A stretch of 64,000 nucleotides of DNA from assembly GCF_900105255.1 (NCBI RefSeq), contig NZ_LT629763.1, forward strand, positions 1,922,001 through 1,986,000, in the 5' to 3' direction. This document shows positions 33,275 through 43,320 of the stretch, in pieces. This stretch comes from Halopseudomonas sabulinigri (GTDB lineage Bacteria > Pseudomonadota > Gammaproteobacteria > Pseudomonadales > Pseudomonadaceae). Under the pieces are notes generated by a model that was not told the DNA's origin, did no database searches, and saw only the letters and a program-made list of their open reading frames with translations. The translations under genes and the position numbers were made by a program. How positions within the stretch are numbered: position 1 is the stretch's first letter; each line of letters starts with the position of its first letter.

Positions 33275-34822
33275 TCAGCCGAGCTGAGGACCTGCTGCCA
33301 CTATGCTGTCAGCCACCTCGAACTTCTTGAAGTTCTCGACAAACAGCTTCGCCAGATCGGCCGCAGCCTTGTCATAGGCCGCCGGATCAGCCCAGGTGTT
33401 GCGTGGGTTCAGCAGCTTGGTCTCAACGCCCGGTACCGCCTTGGGCACGTCGAGATTGATGCCAGGCAGGTGCTCGGTCTCGGTACCGATCAACGCGCCG
33501 GACTGAATCGCGGAAATGATGCCGCGGGTAGTCGGAATGCTGAAGCGCGTACCTTCACCGTAAGAGCCGCCAGTCCAGCCGGTATTGACCAGATAAACCT
33601 TGCTGCCGAAGGCGTTGATGCGCTTGATCAGCAGTTCGGCGTACTCACCCGCCGGGCGCGGGAAGAAGGGTGCGCCGAAGCAGGTTGAGAAGGTCGACTT
33701 GATACCGCCGCCAGAGCCCATTTCAGTCGAGCCCACCAACGCGGTGTAACCAGACAGGAAATGATAAGCCGCCTGCTCGTTATTCAGGATCGACACCGGT
33801 GGCAACACGCCGGTCAGGTCGCAGGTCAGGAAGATGATCGCGTTGGGCTCACCGGCACGGTTGGCTACAACGCGCTTCTCGACGTGCTCCAGCGGGTAGG
33901 CTGCGCGGGTATTCTGGGTCAGGCTGACGTCGGCGTAGTCGGCGGTACGGGTAGCGGGATCGATCACCACGTTCTCGACAATGGAACCGAACTTGATGGC
34001 GTTCCAGATGACCGGCTCGTTTTTCTGCGACAGGTCAATGCACTTGGCGTAGCAACCGCCCTCAATGTTGAACACGCTGCCTTCGGCCCAGCCGTGCTCG
34101 TCATCACCAATTAGGTTGCGCGACTCGTCGGCAGACAATGTGGTCTTGCCGGTACCAGACAAACCAAAGAACAGGGTGGTGTCACCTTCGTCGCCGACGT
34201 TGGCGGCACAATGCATCGGCAGTACATCCTTGGCCGGCAGCAGGAAGTTCTGTACCGAGAACATCGCTTTCTTCATTTCACCGGCGTACTGCATACCGGC
34301 GATCAGAACCTTGCGCTGGGCAAAGTTGAGGATCACGCAGCCGTCGCTGTTGGTACCGTCGCGCTCGGGCTCGCAAGTAAAGTGCGGCGCGTTGAGAATC
34401 TGCCAATGGTCTTTCCCGGCCGGGTTGTACTGCTCGGGATTGATGAACAGCGTGCGGCCAAACACGTTGTGCCAGGCCGTCTCGGTTTCCATGACGACGG
34501 GTAGGTAATGCTCGGGGTCTGCACCCACGTGCACGTGTGACACAAAACTTTCACTGGCGCCGAGGTAGGCTGCAACACGGTCCCACAGGGCGTCGAACTT
34601 GTCGGCCGGGAACTTGCGGTTGATCGGGCCCCAGGCAACAGCATCCTGAGTGGAGGGCTCTTCGACGATGAAACGGTCCATCGGAGAGCGGCCGGTGCGT
34701 TCGCCAGTCTTGACTACCAGTGCGCCGTTATCAGCCAGCTGGCCTTCCTTGCGCTGAATAGCCAGCTCAATCAGCTGAGCAATGCTCAGATCGGTGTACA
34801 CAGTGTTGGTAGCTTGCGTCAT
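33275..34822 (-). CDS. pckA: Phosphoenolpyruvate carboxykinase (ATP)
   Basis: This 515-residue enzyme makes PEP from oxaloacetate and ATP at the start of gluconeogenesis. It shows the kinase-1a motif [29 protein letters not shown] near the N-terminus and [12 protein letters not shown] near the C-terminus. The ATG at 34822 ([13 protein letters not shown]) has AGGA upstream; a TTG one codon earlier is less likely. The ATP-dependent type is the usual one in pseudomonads. It lies downstream of hslR and hslO on the same strand, and its own intrinsic terminator follows. Confidence 0.96.
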   Translation of the reverse strand: MTQATNTVYTDLSIAQLIELAIQRKEGQLADNGALVVKTGERTGRSPMDRFIVEEPSTQDAVAWGPINRKFPADKFDALWDRVAAYLGASESFVSHVHVGADPEHYLPVVMETETAWHNVFGRTLFINPEQYNPAGKDHWQILNAPHFTCEPERDGTNSDGCVILNFAQRKVLIAGMQYAGEMKKAMFSVQNFLLPAKDVLPMHCAANVGDEGDTTLFFGLSGTGKTTLSADESRNLIGDDEHGWAEGSVFNIEGGCYAKCIDLSQKNEPVIWNAIKFGSIVENVVIDPATRTADYADVSLTQNTRAAYPLEHVEKRVVANRAGEPNAIIFLTCDLTGVLPPVSILNNEQAAYHFLSGYTALVGSTEMGSGGGIKSTFSTCFGAPFFPRPAGEYAELLIKRINAFGSKVYLVNTGWTGGSYGEGTRFSIPTTRGIISAIQSGALIGTETEHLPGINLDVPKAVPGVETKLLNPRNTWADPAAYDKAAADLAKLFVENFKKFEVADSIVAAGPQLG

Positions 34823-34998
34823 CAAACATAGTCCTCTTCGACTTAGACCGAATATTCCATAAAGACCGACAATCCGGCCTCAGCACGTGGGGGGTGTAAG
34901 GTTTAGTTATCATCCATTGATACAGCGCCGACACAGCGCGCAGGCGCGCCATTATGCCAAAAAAAATCACAACACGCTAAACGTCGTCTGCCCGGCGG

Positions 34999-35880
34999 TC
35001 AGTGCAATTGGCGGGCATGCTCATCAGCGGCATTGAACAGGGCCTCAACCGCCGGCTCATCATAGCGATAACGCGCGTTGCAGAACTGGCAGTCCACCTC
35101 TATCTCACCGCCCTGTTCGCGCAGCAATTCGAGCACATCCGGCTTGCCGAGACTCACCAGTGCATTGCCGGAGCGCTCGGCAGAACAGCTGCACTCAAAG
35201 CGCACCGGGCGTGCGTCAAAGAGCCGCAGCGGATCCTGATGAAACAGCCGATGCAGCAGGGTTTCGTTATCCAGTCCGATCAGTTCCTCTGCGCTCAGGG
35301 TGTCGGCCAGCACATTCAGGTGCTCCCAGGTGGCGGCGCGCTCCTCGCGGTCGGGTTGGCGGTCGACCGGCAGCGCCTGCAGCAGAAAACCCCGCGCCAT
35401 GCGGCCGTCGGCCTGCAAGCGGAAGCGGGTGGGCAATTGTTCGGAGTTGGCAAAATAGCCATCCAGCGCGGCCGCCAGTGAGCCCCCTTCCAGTGACACT
35501 ATGCCCTGGTAGCGTTGCCCGTTATCAGGGTCGATGGTGATGGCCAGCACGCCGCCGGGCATCAGCTCGTTGAGGCCGCAACCTTGCAGATCGTCGGCGT
35601 AACGGGCAATACCGCGCACCGCCTGATCACTGGAGCATTCGACCATGAGCGTGGAAACAGGGCCTTCAGACTTGGCTTGCAACACCAGCAGGCCGTCAAA
35701 CTTGATTGTGGTAGACAGCAATACCGCTGCCGCCAGCATCTCGCCCAGCAGTGCCTTGACTGGTTCGGGATAGGCGTGTTTGGCAAGAATCTCGCGATAG
35801 CTCTGATCTGCCGAGACCATTTCGCCGCGTACATCGGCGTTCTCGAACAGAAAACGTTGGGTAATATCCTGCGACGCCAT
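34999..35880 (-). CDS. hslO: Redox-regulated chaperone Hsp33
   Basis: This 293-residue chaperone has the family N-terminus (MASQDITQRFLFENADVRGE) and the C-terminal zinc site with four cysteines (ECSCSAE and CQFCNARY). Hsp33 is inactive when reduced and zinc-bound; oxidative unfolding turns it into a holdase. The start has GAGGAG in front. It lies 35 bp downstream of hslR on the same strand, the usual heat-shock pairing. Confidence 0.96.
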   Translation of the reverse strand: MASQDITQRFLFENADVRGEMVSADQSYREILAKHAYPEPVKALLGEMLAAAVLLSTTIKFDGLLVLQAKSEGPVSTLMVECSSDQAVRGIARYADDLQGCGLNELMPGGVLAITIDPDNGQRYQGIVSLEGGSLAAALDGYFANSEQLPTRFRLQADGRMARGFLLQALPVDRQPDREERAATWEHLNVLADTLSAEELIGLDNETLLHRLFHQDPLRLFDARPVRFECSCSAERSGNALVSLGKPDVLELLREQGGEIEVDCQFCNARYRYDEPAVEALFNAADEHARQLH

Positions 35881-35915
35881 GCTGGACTCCTCGCAAAAGG
35901 CGGAATTATAACCAA

Positions 35916-36323
35916 TCAGTCGTCGGCAGGTGCATTACGTTCATCGCGAAAACGATGGATCTGCCGCCGCTGCTTTTTGGTCGGCCGGTGTTCGCTGATC
36001 AGACCGCCTGCGCCCAGCGCCTTACGCTGCAGTGCTGCGGCCTCGCGGCGATTGCGACTGTCCGCGCTTTCGGCATACAGCGTCTGCGCCTCGGGGGCGC
36101 CGCGGCGCTGCTCGCTCAACACCAGCACCGCCACCTCGCGCACATCAAAACCCTGGCGTATCTGCAACTGATCGCCCACGCGGATTTCCTTGCTGGGCTT
36201 GCAGCGCTCGCCCTGACACTGCACTTTGCCACCCTCGATTGCGGCCTTGGCCAATGAGCGGGTTTTGAAGAATCGTGCGGCCCACAGCCATTTATCCAGG
36301 CGCAACTTGCCATCTTGCTGCAT
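35916..36323 (-). CDS. hslR: Ribosome-associated heat shock protein Hsp15
   Basis: This 135-residue protein has an N-terminal S4 RNA-binding domain (LRLDKWLWAARFFKTRSLAK, then AAIEGGKVQCQGERCKPSKE). The C-terminal tail is basic (RPTKKQRRQIHRFRDER). Hsp15 binds free 50S subunits carrying a stalled nascent chain. It is first in the hslR-hslO unit and divergent from rimB, with about 100 bp between them that should hold both promoters. Confidence 0.94.
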   Translation of the reverse strand: MQQDGKLRLDKWLWAARFFKTRSLAKAAIEGGKVQCQGERCKPSKEIRVGDQLQIRQGFDVREVAVLVLSEQRRGAPEAQTLYAESADSRNRREAAALQRKALGAGGLISEHRPTKKQRRQIHRFRDERNAPADD

Positions 36324-36424
36324 AAGGTCTGTACTCCCCTTTCGGCCTGCAGTTTAACAGGCTTGTCGAAACCCGTGCGTTACCGCATGATGCGCGCCAT
36401 TGGCTGCGGGCTGGAGAATTCACC

Positions 36425-36886
36425 ATGAAAACCTTTGACCACTTGACCGTCATTGGCCTGCGCGAGTGGGTCGGGTTGCCGGCGCTTGGCATCGATCAAA
36501 TTCTCGCCAAAATCGACAGTGGCGCCAAGACGTCTTCGCTGCACGCCAGCAATATTGAAACATTTGAACGCGACGGTGAGACCTGGGTGCGCTTTGACGC
36601 CCACGTCGGTAGCCGCAGCAAGCAGCGTACCCGTCAGTGCGAAGCGCAACTGATAGAACTCAAAAGAGTCAAAAGCTCCAACGGCCACCTGCAGGAGCGC
36701 CACACCATTCGCACGCAAATGGTGCTGGGCGACAAATGCTGGCCAGTGGAGTTCACCCTGACCTGCCGCAAGGCCATGCGTTACCGCATGCTGATGGGCT
36801 GTACCGCCATGCTCGACGGCAACCTGGTCATCAACCCCGGGTTACGCTTCGTGCAGGACAAGCCGCAAACCCAAGAATTTGCCTGA
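36425..36886 (+). CDS. rimB: RimK-associated retropepsin-like zinc protease (RimB family)
   Basis: This 153-residue protein is of the putative ATP-dependent zinc protease family found next to rimK. The retropepsin-like active-site motif is KIDSGAKTSSLHA at about residues 28-41. The second half carries RKAMRYRMLMGCTAMLDG. GGAG precedes the ATG. In Pseudomonas fluorescens the RimB protein modulates RimK-dependent modification of ribosomal protein S6, together with RimA. Here only rimB and rimK are linked, 45 bp apart. Confidence 0.88.
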   Translation: MKTFDHLTVIGLREWVGLPALGIDQILAKIDSGAKTSSLHASNIETFERDGETWVRFDAHVGSRSKQRTRQCEAQLIELKRVKSSNGHLQERHTIRTQMVLGDKCWPVEFTLTCRKAMRYRMLMGCTAMLDGNLVINPGLRFVQDKPQTQEFA

Positions 36887-36931
36887 TTCCCAGGCACCCC
36901 AACACCGCACCAAGGCTTTAAAGGAAACACC

Positions 36932-37837
36932 ATGAAAATCGCGGTCCTGTCACGCAACCCCAATCTGTACTCTACCCGCCGCCTGGTGCAGGCGGCGACC
37001 GAACGCGGCCATGAAATTCGCGTGATCGACACCCTGCGTGCCTATATGAACATCGCCAGCCACAAGCCGTCGATTCACTACAAGGGGCAGGAGCTCGAAG
37101 GCTTTGACGCCATCATTCCGCGCATCGGCGCCTCCATTACCTTTTATGGTTCCGCAGTGCTGCGCCAATTTGAAATGATGGGCGTCTACCCCCTCAACGA
37201 ATCGGTAGCGATCAGCCGCTCGCGTGACAAACTGCGCTCCCTGCAATTGCTCGCGCGCAAGGGCGTCGGCCTGCCGGTGACCGGTTTTGCCCACTCACCG
37301 GACGATATTCCCGATCTGATCAACATGGTGGGCGGCGCCCCGCTGGTGATCAAGCTGCTCGAAGGCACCCAGGGCATCGGTGTGGTCATGTGCGAAACGG
37401 AAAAGGCCGCTGAATCGGTACTTGAGGCCTTCATGGGGCTCAAAGCCAACATCATGGTGCAGGAATACATCAAGGAAGCCGGCGGTGCCGACATTCGTTG
37501 CCTGGTGGTCGGCGACAAGGTAATTGCGGCGATGAAGCGCCAGGCCAAGCCGGGGGAGTTTCGCTCCAACCTGCACCGTGGCGGCAGTGCCAGCCTGATC
37601 AAGATCACCCCGGAAGAACGCATGACCGCCGTGCGCGCAGCCAAGGTCATGGGCCTCAACGTAGCTGGCGTCGACATCCTGCGCTCCAATCACGGCCCGG
37701 TGGTGATGGAGGTCAACTCCTCCCCCGGCCTGGAAGGCATCGAATCCACTACCGGCAAGGACGTCGCCGGTCTGATCATCCAGCACATCGAAAAGAACTG
37801 GCGGCCAAACAAGACCAGCACCAAGGGCACCGGCTAA
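36932..37837 (+). CDS. rimK: Ribosomal protein S6 glutamate ligase
   Basis: This 301-residue ATP-grasp enzyme adds glutamates to the C-terminus of ribosomal protein S6. The N-terminus ([20 protein letters not shown]) and the ATP-grasp motifs ([35 protein letters not shown]) match RimK. The metal-binding [15 protein letters not shown] motif is intact. AAGGAAAC lies just before the ATG. It is probably co-transcribed with rimB. RimK activity is reported to respond to c-di-GMP in pseudomonads. Confidence 0.95.
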   Translation: MKIAVLSRNPNLYSTRRLVQAATERGHEIRVIDTLRAYMNIASHKPSIHYKGQELEGFDAIIPRIGASITFYGSAVLRQFEMMGVYPLNESVAISRSRDKLRSLQLLARKGVGLPVTGFAHSPDDIPDLINMVGGAPLVIKLLEGTQGIGVVMCETEKAAESVLEAFMGLKANIMVQEYIKEAGGADIRCLVVGDKVIAAMKRQAKPGEFRSNLHRGGSASLIKITPEERMTAVRAAKVMGLNVAGVDILRSNHGPVVMEVNSSPGLEGIESTTGKDVAGLIIQHIEKNWRPNKTSTKGTG

Positions 37838-37926
37838 CGGCCGGAGCCCAGCGGCAAGCTTTAGGCTGTTGCAGCAAGCAGGGACGGAGTGGCTGGCGGT
37901 GTGTGGCTGGCGGCTGCTTGTCGGAC

Positions 37927-38583
37927 TTAAAGGCCAACGAGCAAGTCGGCGTAGTCTCCAACCGCGTCGAACTCTTCCGTATCTCGCGCAGCGCCGCGGC
38001 TGTCGGGTTCGCGTACGGCCAGCAGGTGGCCGATGCCGTACTCCCTCGCCGAGCGCAATACGCCCAGGCTGTCGTCGATAAACAGCGCACGTTCCGGATC
38101 AAACGACATATCAACCTGCAGCGCTTGCCAGAAGCTCTGGGTTTCCTTGGGATAGCCGTAATCGTGTGAGCTGATCAGGCGCTGGAAGTAGGTTCGCAGT
38201 TCGATGCGCTCCATTTTCAGCGAAAGCGAATCACGGTGCGCATTGGTGATCAGCACCACCTGCTTACCACTGCGCTGCAGCGCCTGCAAAAACGCCTCGG
38301 CGCCCGGCCGCAGGCTGATCAGGTGGGCTATCTCGCGCTTCAGGTCGATGATTGGCATGCCCAGTTCGCGGGTCCAGTAATCCAGGCAATACCAATCAAG
38401 CTGGCCCTGGATGTTGCGCATCATCGGGTAGACTTCGGCCTTGGCCCACTCCAGCGACTGACCGTGGTGGCGAGCGTAACTGGCGGGCATGTGCTCCAGC
38501 CAGAAATGGTTATCAAAGTGCAGGTCCAGCAGCGTACCGTCCATATCCAGCAGCACGGTATCAATCTCGTTCCAATTCAGCAT
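37927..38583 (-). CDS. yrfG: HAD-family 5'-nucleotidase (YrfG-like GMP/IMP nucleotidase)
   Basis: This 218-residue HAD hydrolase has motif I DTVLLDMDGTLLDLHFDN, motif II in VVLITNAHRDSLS and motif IV in ERALFIDDSLGVLRSA. The match to YrfG is good in length and in the FDNHFWLEHMPASYARHHG segment. It would dephosphorylate GMP and IMP. It is divergent from nudE with 81 bp between, an arrangement shared with other gammaproteobacteria. The Shine-Dalgarno is poor. Confidence 0.88.
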   Translation of the reverse strand: MLNWNEIDTVLLDMDGTLLDLHFDNHFWLEHMPASYARHHGQSLEWAKAEVYPMMRNIQGQLDWYCLDYWTRELGMPIIDLKREIAHLISLRPGAEAFLQALQRSGKQVVLITNAHRDSLSLKMERIELRTYFQRLISSHDYGYPKETQSFWQALQVDMSFDPERALFIDDSLGVLRSAREYGIGHLLAVREPDSRGAARDTEEFDAVGDYADLLVGL

Positions 38584-38664
38584 ATAGGGTTGATCGGCAG
38601 TTGGGCTTGGGCTTCAGGTGCGGCTATGATACCCAAGCACCAGGCCAATCACCACGGAGTCCGC

Positions 38665-39231
38665 ATGCCGCAAAAGCCAGAAACCCTCGAAGCTCGCATT
38701 GTTGCCAAGAGCCGCCTGTTCACCGTCGAGCAGGTGCAACTGCGCTTCAGCAATGGTGTAGAACGCACCTACGAGCGGCTGGTCAACAAGGGCCAGGGCT
38801 ACGGCGCTGTAATGGTGGTGGCCCTGCAGGATGCACGTACCGCGTTGTTGATCGAAGAGTACTGCGGCGGCATGGACAGCTATCAGTTGTCATTGCCCAA
38901 GGGCTTGGTCGAACCCGGTGAAGACGTGCTTGAGGCCGCCAACCGTGAGCTGATGGAAGAGGCCGGCTTTGGTGCCGAACAGTTGGAGCTGCTGACCAAG
39001 CTGTCGCTATCGCCCGGCTACATGAGCCAGGAAATCAGCGTGGTGCTGGCGCGCAACCTCTATGTGAAGCGCCTGCCGGGCGATGAGCCCGAGCCCATCC
39101 GCGTCGACAGCATCGACCTCTACCAGCTCAGCGAACTGACCCAGCGCGAGAATTTTACCGAGGGCCGCGCCCTGGCCGCACTCTATCTGGTGCGCGACCT
39201 ACTGGAGCAGCGCGGCGAACTGACGCGCTGA
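38665..39231 (+). CDS. nudE: ADP compounds hydrolase NudE (Nudix)
   Basis: This 188-residue Nudix enzyme hydrolyses ADP-ribose, NADH and Ap3A-type compounds. The Nudix box is complete: GLVEPGEDVLEAANRELMEE followed by AGFGAEQLELL. The start used (MPQKPETLEARIVAKSRLFT) has a GGAG upstream; a longer frame overlaps the divergent yrfG gene. NudE and YrfG both trim nucleotides and are commonly adjacent. Confidence 0.93.
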   Translation: MPQKPETLEARIVAKSRLFTVEQVQLRFSNGVERTYERLVNKGQGYGAVMVVALQDARTALLIEEYCGGMDSYQLSLPKGLVEPGEDVLEAANRELMEEAGFGAEQLELLTKLSLSPGYMSQEISVVLARNLYVKRLPGDEPEPIRVDSIDLYQLSELTQRENFTEGRALAALYLVRDLLEQRGELTR

Positions 39232-39272
39232 AACTGTAACAAACCGGTCCACCGCCGGTCAGATGGTTATCC

Positions 39273-39289
39273 GGCAGGTCTGTCCTGCC
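39273..39289 (+). terminator. Possible terminator of nudE
   Basis: GGCAGG and CCTGCC pair around TCTGT, followed by CCGTTTCTCTGTT. The T-rich tail is broken by C and G, so this is a weak candidate that sits between nudE and msrA. Confidence 0.4.
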
Positions 39290-39315
39290 CCGTTTCTCTG
39301 TTGCGGGAGCCGCTG

Positions 39316-39960
39316 ATGTTTTTTCAACGCACACCTGAGTACAAGCTGCGCATGCCGACCGCCGAAGAGGCGCTACCCGGCCGCGAGCAACCTATCGCGA
39401 CCAGCACCACCCACACCGTGCTCGGCACGCCGATCCAGCCGCCATTCCCCGAGGGCTTGCAGCAAGTAATTGTTGGCATGGGCTGCTTCTGGGGCGCCGA
39501 GCGCCTCTTCTGGCAGGTACCGGGCGTTTACACTACCGCTGTCGGCTATACCGGCGGACTCACCGCCAACCCGACTTACGAAGAAGTCTGCTCCGGCCGC
39601 ACCGGTCATAACGAGGTGGTGCTGGTGGTGTTTGACCCGGATCAGGTCAGTCTGGAACAGCTGTTGAAGGTATTCTGGGAATCCCACGACCCCACGCAGG
39701 GCATGCGCCAGGGGAACGACACCGGCACCCAATACCGCTCAGGGCTCTACCTGACGGACATGGCGCAGCGCGCCAAGGCGGAAGTCAGCAAGGCCCTGTT
39801 CTCCAACGCGCTGGAGGATGCCGGCAAAGGCAGCATTACTACCGAGATCATGCTGGCCCCCACCTTCTATTACGCCGAGGCCTACCACCAGCAATACCTC
39901 GACAAGAACCCCGGCGGCTACTGTGGGCTGGGCGGCACTGGCGTCTGCCTGCCAGGTTAA
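39316..39960 (+). CDS. msrA: Peptide-methionine (S)-S-oxide reductase
   Basis: This 214-residue MsrA has the catalytic-cysteine motif [20 protein letters not shown] and the conserved [20 protein letters not shown] and [19 protein letters not shown] regions. A C-terminal [15 protein letters not shown] keeps the recycling cysteines. It repairs S-oxidised methionine in proteins. The start at 39316 has GGGAG six bases upstream; a start five codons earlier is less likely. It is convergent with the HDOD gene. Confidence 0.95.
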   Translation: MFFQRTPEYKLRMPTAEEALPGREQPIATSTTHTVLGTPIQPPFPEGLQQVIVGMGCFWGAERLFWQVPGVYTTAVGYTGGLTANPTYEEVCSGRTGHNEVVLVVFDPDQVSLEQLLKVFWESHDPTQGMRQGNDTGTQYRSGLYLTDMAQRAKAEVSKALFSNALEDAGKGSITTEIMLAPTFYYAEAYHQQYLDKNPGGYCGLGGTGVCLPG

Positions 39961-39975
39961 GCCACCTGCGGCGTG

Positions 39976-41487
39976 TCAGCCCTGACTGAGACGCCGCAAC
40001 GCCAGACCAGCCAACTCGGCCACCTTGCCCAATACCGATAGCTGCGTATCGGACGCTTGCCGGCCAGACAGCTGCATGTCGACATAGAGCACGCCGACCG
40101 GATGCTCACCCGCCAGCACCGGCGCCACGGCGAAGGCACCCTCACCCAGCTGCGCCCGATGCGCATCGCTGAGCGGCTCCTCGGCCAGCTCGGCGGGGCC
40201 GATATAGCGCATCCTGCGTTGCTTGAGCGCCCGAGAAAACGCCGCCATCGAAGCCGGATCATGCGGCAGGCTAAAGCCCTCCAGCCAACCCTGACTGCCC
40301 TTGCCAGCCACTTTTCGCGCCTTGAAACAGCTTTGCCGATCCGCCAGCACCGCCAGCATTACCCGCTCAAATCCCGCCCCCCGGTGCAGCGCCTGCATCA
40401 CGCTGGTCAGCGCCGAATCCACATCGACCGGCGTACGCGCCATCAGCCGCAGATTTTGTAACGACAGCTTGAGCAGTTCCAGGTCGGGCTGCAGCAGCGG
40501 TGCGCGATCAATCTGCTCGACTGGCACGACTGGCTCGGTCACCGCGGCCGGCGCTGCGTGCTCCATTTGCAGCAGGTCCGAGAGGTCCAGCGGCAAGTCG
40601 TCGGTACGCGGTATCCAGGCCTTGAGATCACTGTTGGCGCAGGTGCCGGCAATGCGCACGGCCTCCTCGCCGCTGCTGAGCATCTGCCGCCAGGCTTCCT
40701 CCGGCGGCAACCCGGTCAAGCTGCCCACCGGTTCGATCAACGCCTGCACGGCCGGGCTGGCCCAGCCATCCGCAGCCACCGCGTCTGCCAGCTCGGCGCC
40801 CAGGGCCACTGCCATGGCGGCCGGGCCGCGGGCGATCTGGCTAGCCTGCACCAACTGGCCTATTTCGCCCATGTTCCAGCTTTTCAACAGGCCCAGGGTC
40901 AACTGATCAAAACCGGTTCCCAGCATGCGCTTGACCAGCTTCTCGCGGTCAACCTGTGCATCAACCAGAGCGCCAGCCAACTCGTCGGCCGGCTTGCCGC
41001 CGTGGCTCCAGAAGGCGAGTTCGCCCAGATTCAGCAACAGCGTGGCGATAAATACCTCTTCCTTTTGCTGCTGACTGATGTGCTGCGCCAGATTGCGCGC
41101 CTGCACGGCGCCATGAAAGGAGCGTGCGAGCAATGATTGCAGCTGTTCACGCGGTGAGTCCTTGAGTAGCCCATCAAGCAGGCTGACCGACAGGCCGATC
41201 ATGCGCACCTGATCAAACCCCACCACCACCACGGCGCGCGAGATGGTACGCACGACTTCACGGCCTGGATTGCAATACACGCTGTTGCTGACGCGCAACA
41301 CCTTGGAAGTAAGCGAAGCGTCGCGCAATAAAACCTCGGCCAGTTGTCGCACTGACGCGGTCGTGGATTGCGACAACCGCAGCAGGTCGTGCACCACCAC
41401 CGCCATGGCTGGCAACTCGGCTTCATTCAATTCGTCTATCCACGGTCTAAGGCCGTGGGTTTTATTATTCACGCTCGCCACCTGCAT
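39976..41487 (-). CDS. HDOD-GAF signalling protein
   Basis: This protein of about 503 residues starts MQVASVNNKTHGLRPWIDEL. An HDOD domain covers about residues 25-225 (ELPAMAVVVHDLLRLSQSTT, DASLTSKVLRVSNSVYCNPG). The helical middle is followed by a C-terminal GAF-like domain at about 345-500 (SVMQALHRGAGFERVMLAVL, EHPVGVLYVDMQL). HDOD proteins lack the HD-GYP catalytic residues and act as signalling scaffolds. An AAGG lies before the chosen ATG. A longer frame 47 codons upstream runs close to the divergent araC-type gene and is less likely. Confidence 0.82.
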   Translation of the reverse strand: MQVASVNNKTHGLRPWIDELNEAELPAMAVVVHDLLRLSQSTTASVRQLAEVLLRDASLTSKVLRVSNSVYCNPGREVVRTISRAVVVVGFDQVRMIGLSVSLLDGLLKDSPREQLQSLLARSFHGAVQARNLAQHISQQQKEEVFIATLLLNLGELAFWSHGGKPADELAGALVDAQVDREKLVKRMLGTGFDQLTLGLLKSWNMGEIGQLVQASQIARGPAAMAVALGAELADAVAADGWASPAVQALIEPVGSLTGLPPEEAWRQMLSSGEEAVRIAGTCANSDLKAWIPRTDDLPLDLSDLLQMEHAAPAAVTEPVVPVEQIDRAPLLQPDLELLKLSLQNLRLMARTPVDVDSALTSVMQALHRGAGFERVMLAVLADRQSCFKARKVAGKGSQGWLEGFSLPHDPASMAAFSRALKQRRMRYIGPAELAEEPLSDAHRAQLGEGAFAVAPVLAGEHPVGVLYVDMQLSGRQASDTQLSVLGKVAELAGLALRRLSQG

Positions 41488-41605
41488 CTTTGCACTGCCT
41501 TGAATGATAGCAATATAACATCGAACAACCCCCAACTGCGCCAAGGTCCGGGCGACGATGCGCGCCACGGTTTCTCTGGCCCGCCGCTCCTTATAGAATA
41601 GCCGC

Positions 41606-42364
41606 ATGTCCAGCCTTCGATTGAACATCCATCACTACGCCAGCGCCGCCGCCACGCATGCGCACGCCGACCACAGCCAGTTGGTGTTCGGCCTGCACGG
41701 CAGCCTTGATCTGGAGTTCGCCGGACGCGGAGCCTGCGTCGACAGCGGTGCGGTCGCGATCATTGCCCCCGGCGACGATCATACCTTTCTCAGCCGCGAT
41801 AATGGTCGCTGCCTGGTGCTGGACATTGCACCACAACAATCCCTGGAGGGGCTGACCCTGGGCAGGGATCAACAGCAACGACTGCTCGAGCGCACCGCGT
41901 TGCGCGCGCTCAACCCGCAGCAAAGTAGCCTGGTGCAGAGCCTCGCCGCGGTCGTCAGCAGCCAGCCCGGACTGAGCGCTGCCGGGGCCAGCCTGCTCCT
42001 GGCGAGCTTACTGCACCAACCCGCGTACAATGCTCGCCTGCCCAGGGCCGCGCTGGATGCCTATATCGACGCCCATCTGGCTGAAGGCCTGGCAGTGAGC
42101 GAGCTGGCGCGAGTGGCTCATTGCTCCCCTTCGCGCCTGCGCCATTGGTTTGCCGTGGAGTTCGGTTGCAGCCCTACCGACTATGTGCGCCAGCGCCGTC
42201 TGCGTCTGGCTTACCAGTTACTCGAGCACAGCCGCGAGCCTATCGCCCTGATCGGCGAGCGTTGCGGGTATCTCAACCCCAGCGCCTTCGCCCAGGCGTT
42301 CAAACAGCATTGGGGTTTGTCGCCACGAGCAGCGCGGCAACGAGCAGCGGTAACAGGCGACTGA
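41606..42364 (+). CDS. AraC-family transcriptional regulator with cupin-like N-terminal domain
   Basis: This 252-residue regulator has an N-terminal sensor domain with a histidine-rich cupin-like pattern (MSSLRLNIHHYASAAATHAH). The C-terminal double HTH covers about residues 150-250. Its first helix pair is LAVSELARVAHCSPSRLRHW and the second is RCGYLNPSAFAQAFKQHWGL with the family PxxYR-type end (SPRAAR). It is 85 bp upstream of an EamA-family exporter on the same strand and probably controls it. The effector is unknown. Confidence 0.9.
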   Translation: MSSLRLNIHHYASAAATHAHADHSQLVFGLHGSLDLEFAGRGACVDSGAVAIIAPGDDHTFLSRDNGRCLVLDIAPQQSLEGLTLGRDQQQRLLERTALRALNPQQSSLVQSLAAVVSSQPGLSAAGASLLLASLLHQPAYNARLPRAALDAYIDAHLAEGLAVSELARVAHCSPSRLRHWFAVEFGCSPTDYVRQRRLRLAYQLLEHSREPIALIGERCGYLNPSAFAQAFKQHWGLSPRAARQRAAVTGD

Positions 42365-42449
42365 CGACAATTTTCGCGCAGCGGACAACAGTGCAACGTG
42401 GCGCTCACCGTTACACTGGGCGCCCATCCATTGCCATTGGCAGAGTCAG

Positions 42450-43316
42450 ATGCCCGAACTCACGCACCAGCGCGCCCTGATCTACATGCACATAGCCGCC
42501 CTGCTGTTTGGCCTGACCGGCATCTTCGGCAAGCTCGCCAGCGTCGCGCCCGACGTCATCGTGCTGGGGCGCGCGCTGTTTGCCGTTCTGGCGCTGCTGG
42601 TGTTTGCCCGCCTCTATAGGCATTCCATGCTGGCAGGGCTCAGCCCCGTCAGACTGGTGCAGCTGGCCGTTTGCGGGCTGCTGCTGGGCGTGCACTGGCT
42701 GACCTTTTTCCACGCCATCGACCTCTCCGGCGTTGGCATCGCCACCCTCGGCTTCGCCAGTTTCCCGGCCTTTGTGGTGCTGCTGGAATGGCTCATCTGG
42801 CGCGAGCAACCAAGCCGCATGGATCTGCTGAAAGTCGCTCTGGTGTGCGTGGGTCTGGTGCTGGTGCCACCGAGCTTCGACCTGCAGCAGAGCGGTGCAG
42901 CCGGTCTGTTATGGGCGCTACTGTCAGGCTTTTGTTTCGCGGCGGTATCGGTGGGCAACCGGCTGACCAGCGGCAAGCTGCATCCGGTGCAGATCGCCTG
43001 CTGGCAAAATGGGGTGATTGCGCTATGCCTGCTGCCAATCAGCAGCAAGGCGATGCTGCAGATGCCGGCATTGGACTGGCTATGGATAGCGCTGTTGGGG
43101 GTGCTCTGTACCGGGGTGGCGCACGGCCTGTTCGTTACCAGCCTGACTGTACTGAAGGCCCGGGTAGCATCACTGTTCTTTGCCCTGGAGCCCGTGTACG
43201 GCATCCTGCTGGCCTGGTACCTGTTCGGCGAGCAGCCCAGCCTGCGGATGTTGCTGGGCGGTGTGCTCATCATCAGCGCATTGCTGTTGGTTCAGCGCGC
43301 GCCAAAACCAGCCTGA
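42450..43316 (+). CDS. EamA-family (DMT) drug/metabolite exporter
   Basis: This 288-residue inner-membrane protein has ten predicted helices in two EamA repeats. The first repeat has IAALLFGLTGIFGKLASVAP and the second has AAGLLWALLSGFCFAAVSVG. A typical C-terminal ALEPVYGILLAWYLFGEQPS motif is present. Members export amino acids and metabolites or are of unknown substrate. The AraC-type regulator upstream suggests an inducible exporter. It is convergent with the PerM-like gene, four bases away. Confidence 0.9.
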   Translation: MPELTHQRALIYMHIAALLFGLTGIFGKLASVAPDVIVLGRALFAVLALLVFARLYRHSMLAGLSPVRLVQLAVCGLLLGVHWLTFFHAIDLSGVGIATLGFASFPAFVVLLEWLIWREQPSRMDLLKVALVCVGLVLVPPSFDLQQSGAAGLLWALLSGFCFAAVSVGNRLTSGKLHPVQIACWQNGVIALCLLPISSKAMLQMPALDWLWIALLGVLCTGVAHGLFVTSLTVLKARVASLFFALEPVYGILLAWYLFGEQPSLRMLLGGVLIISALLLVQRAPKPA

Positions 43317-43320
43317 GCCG

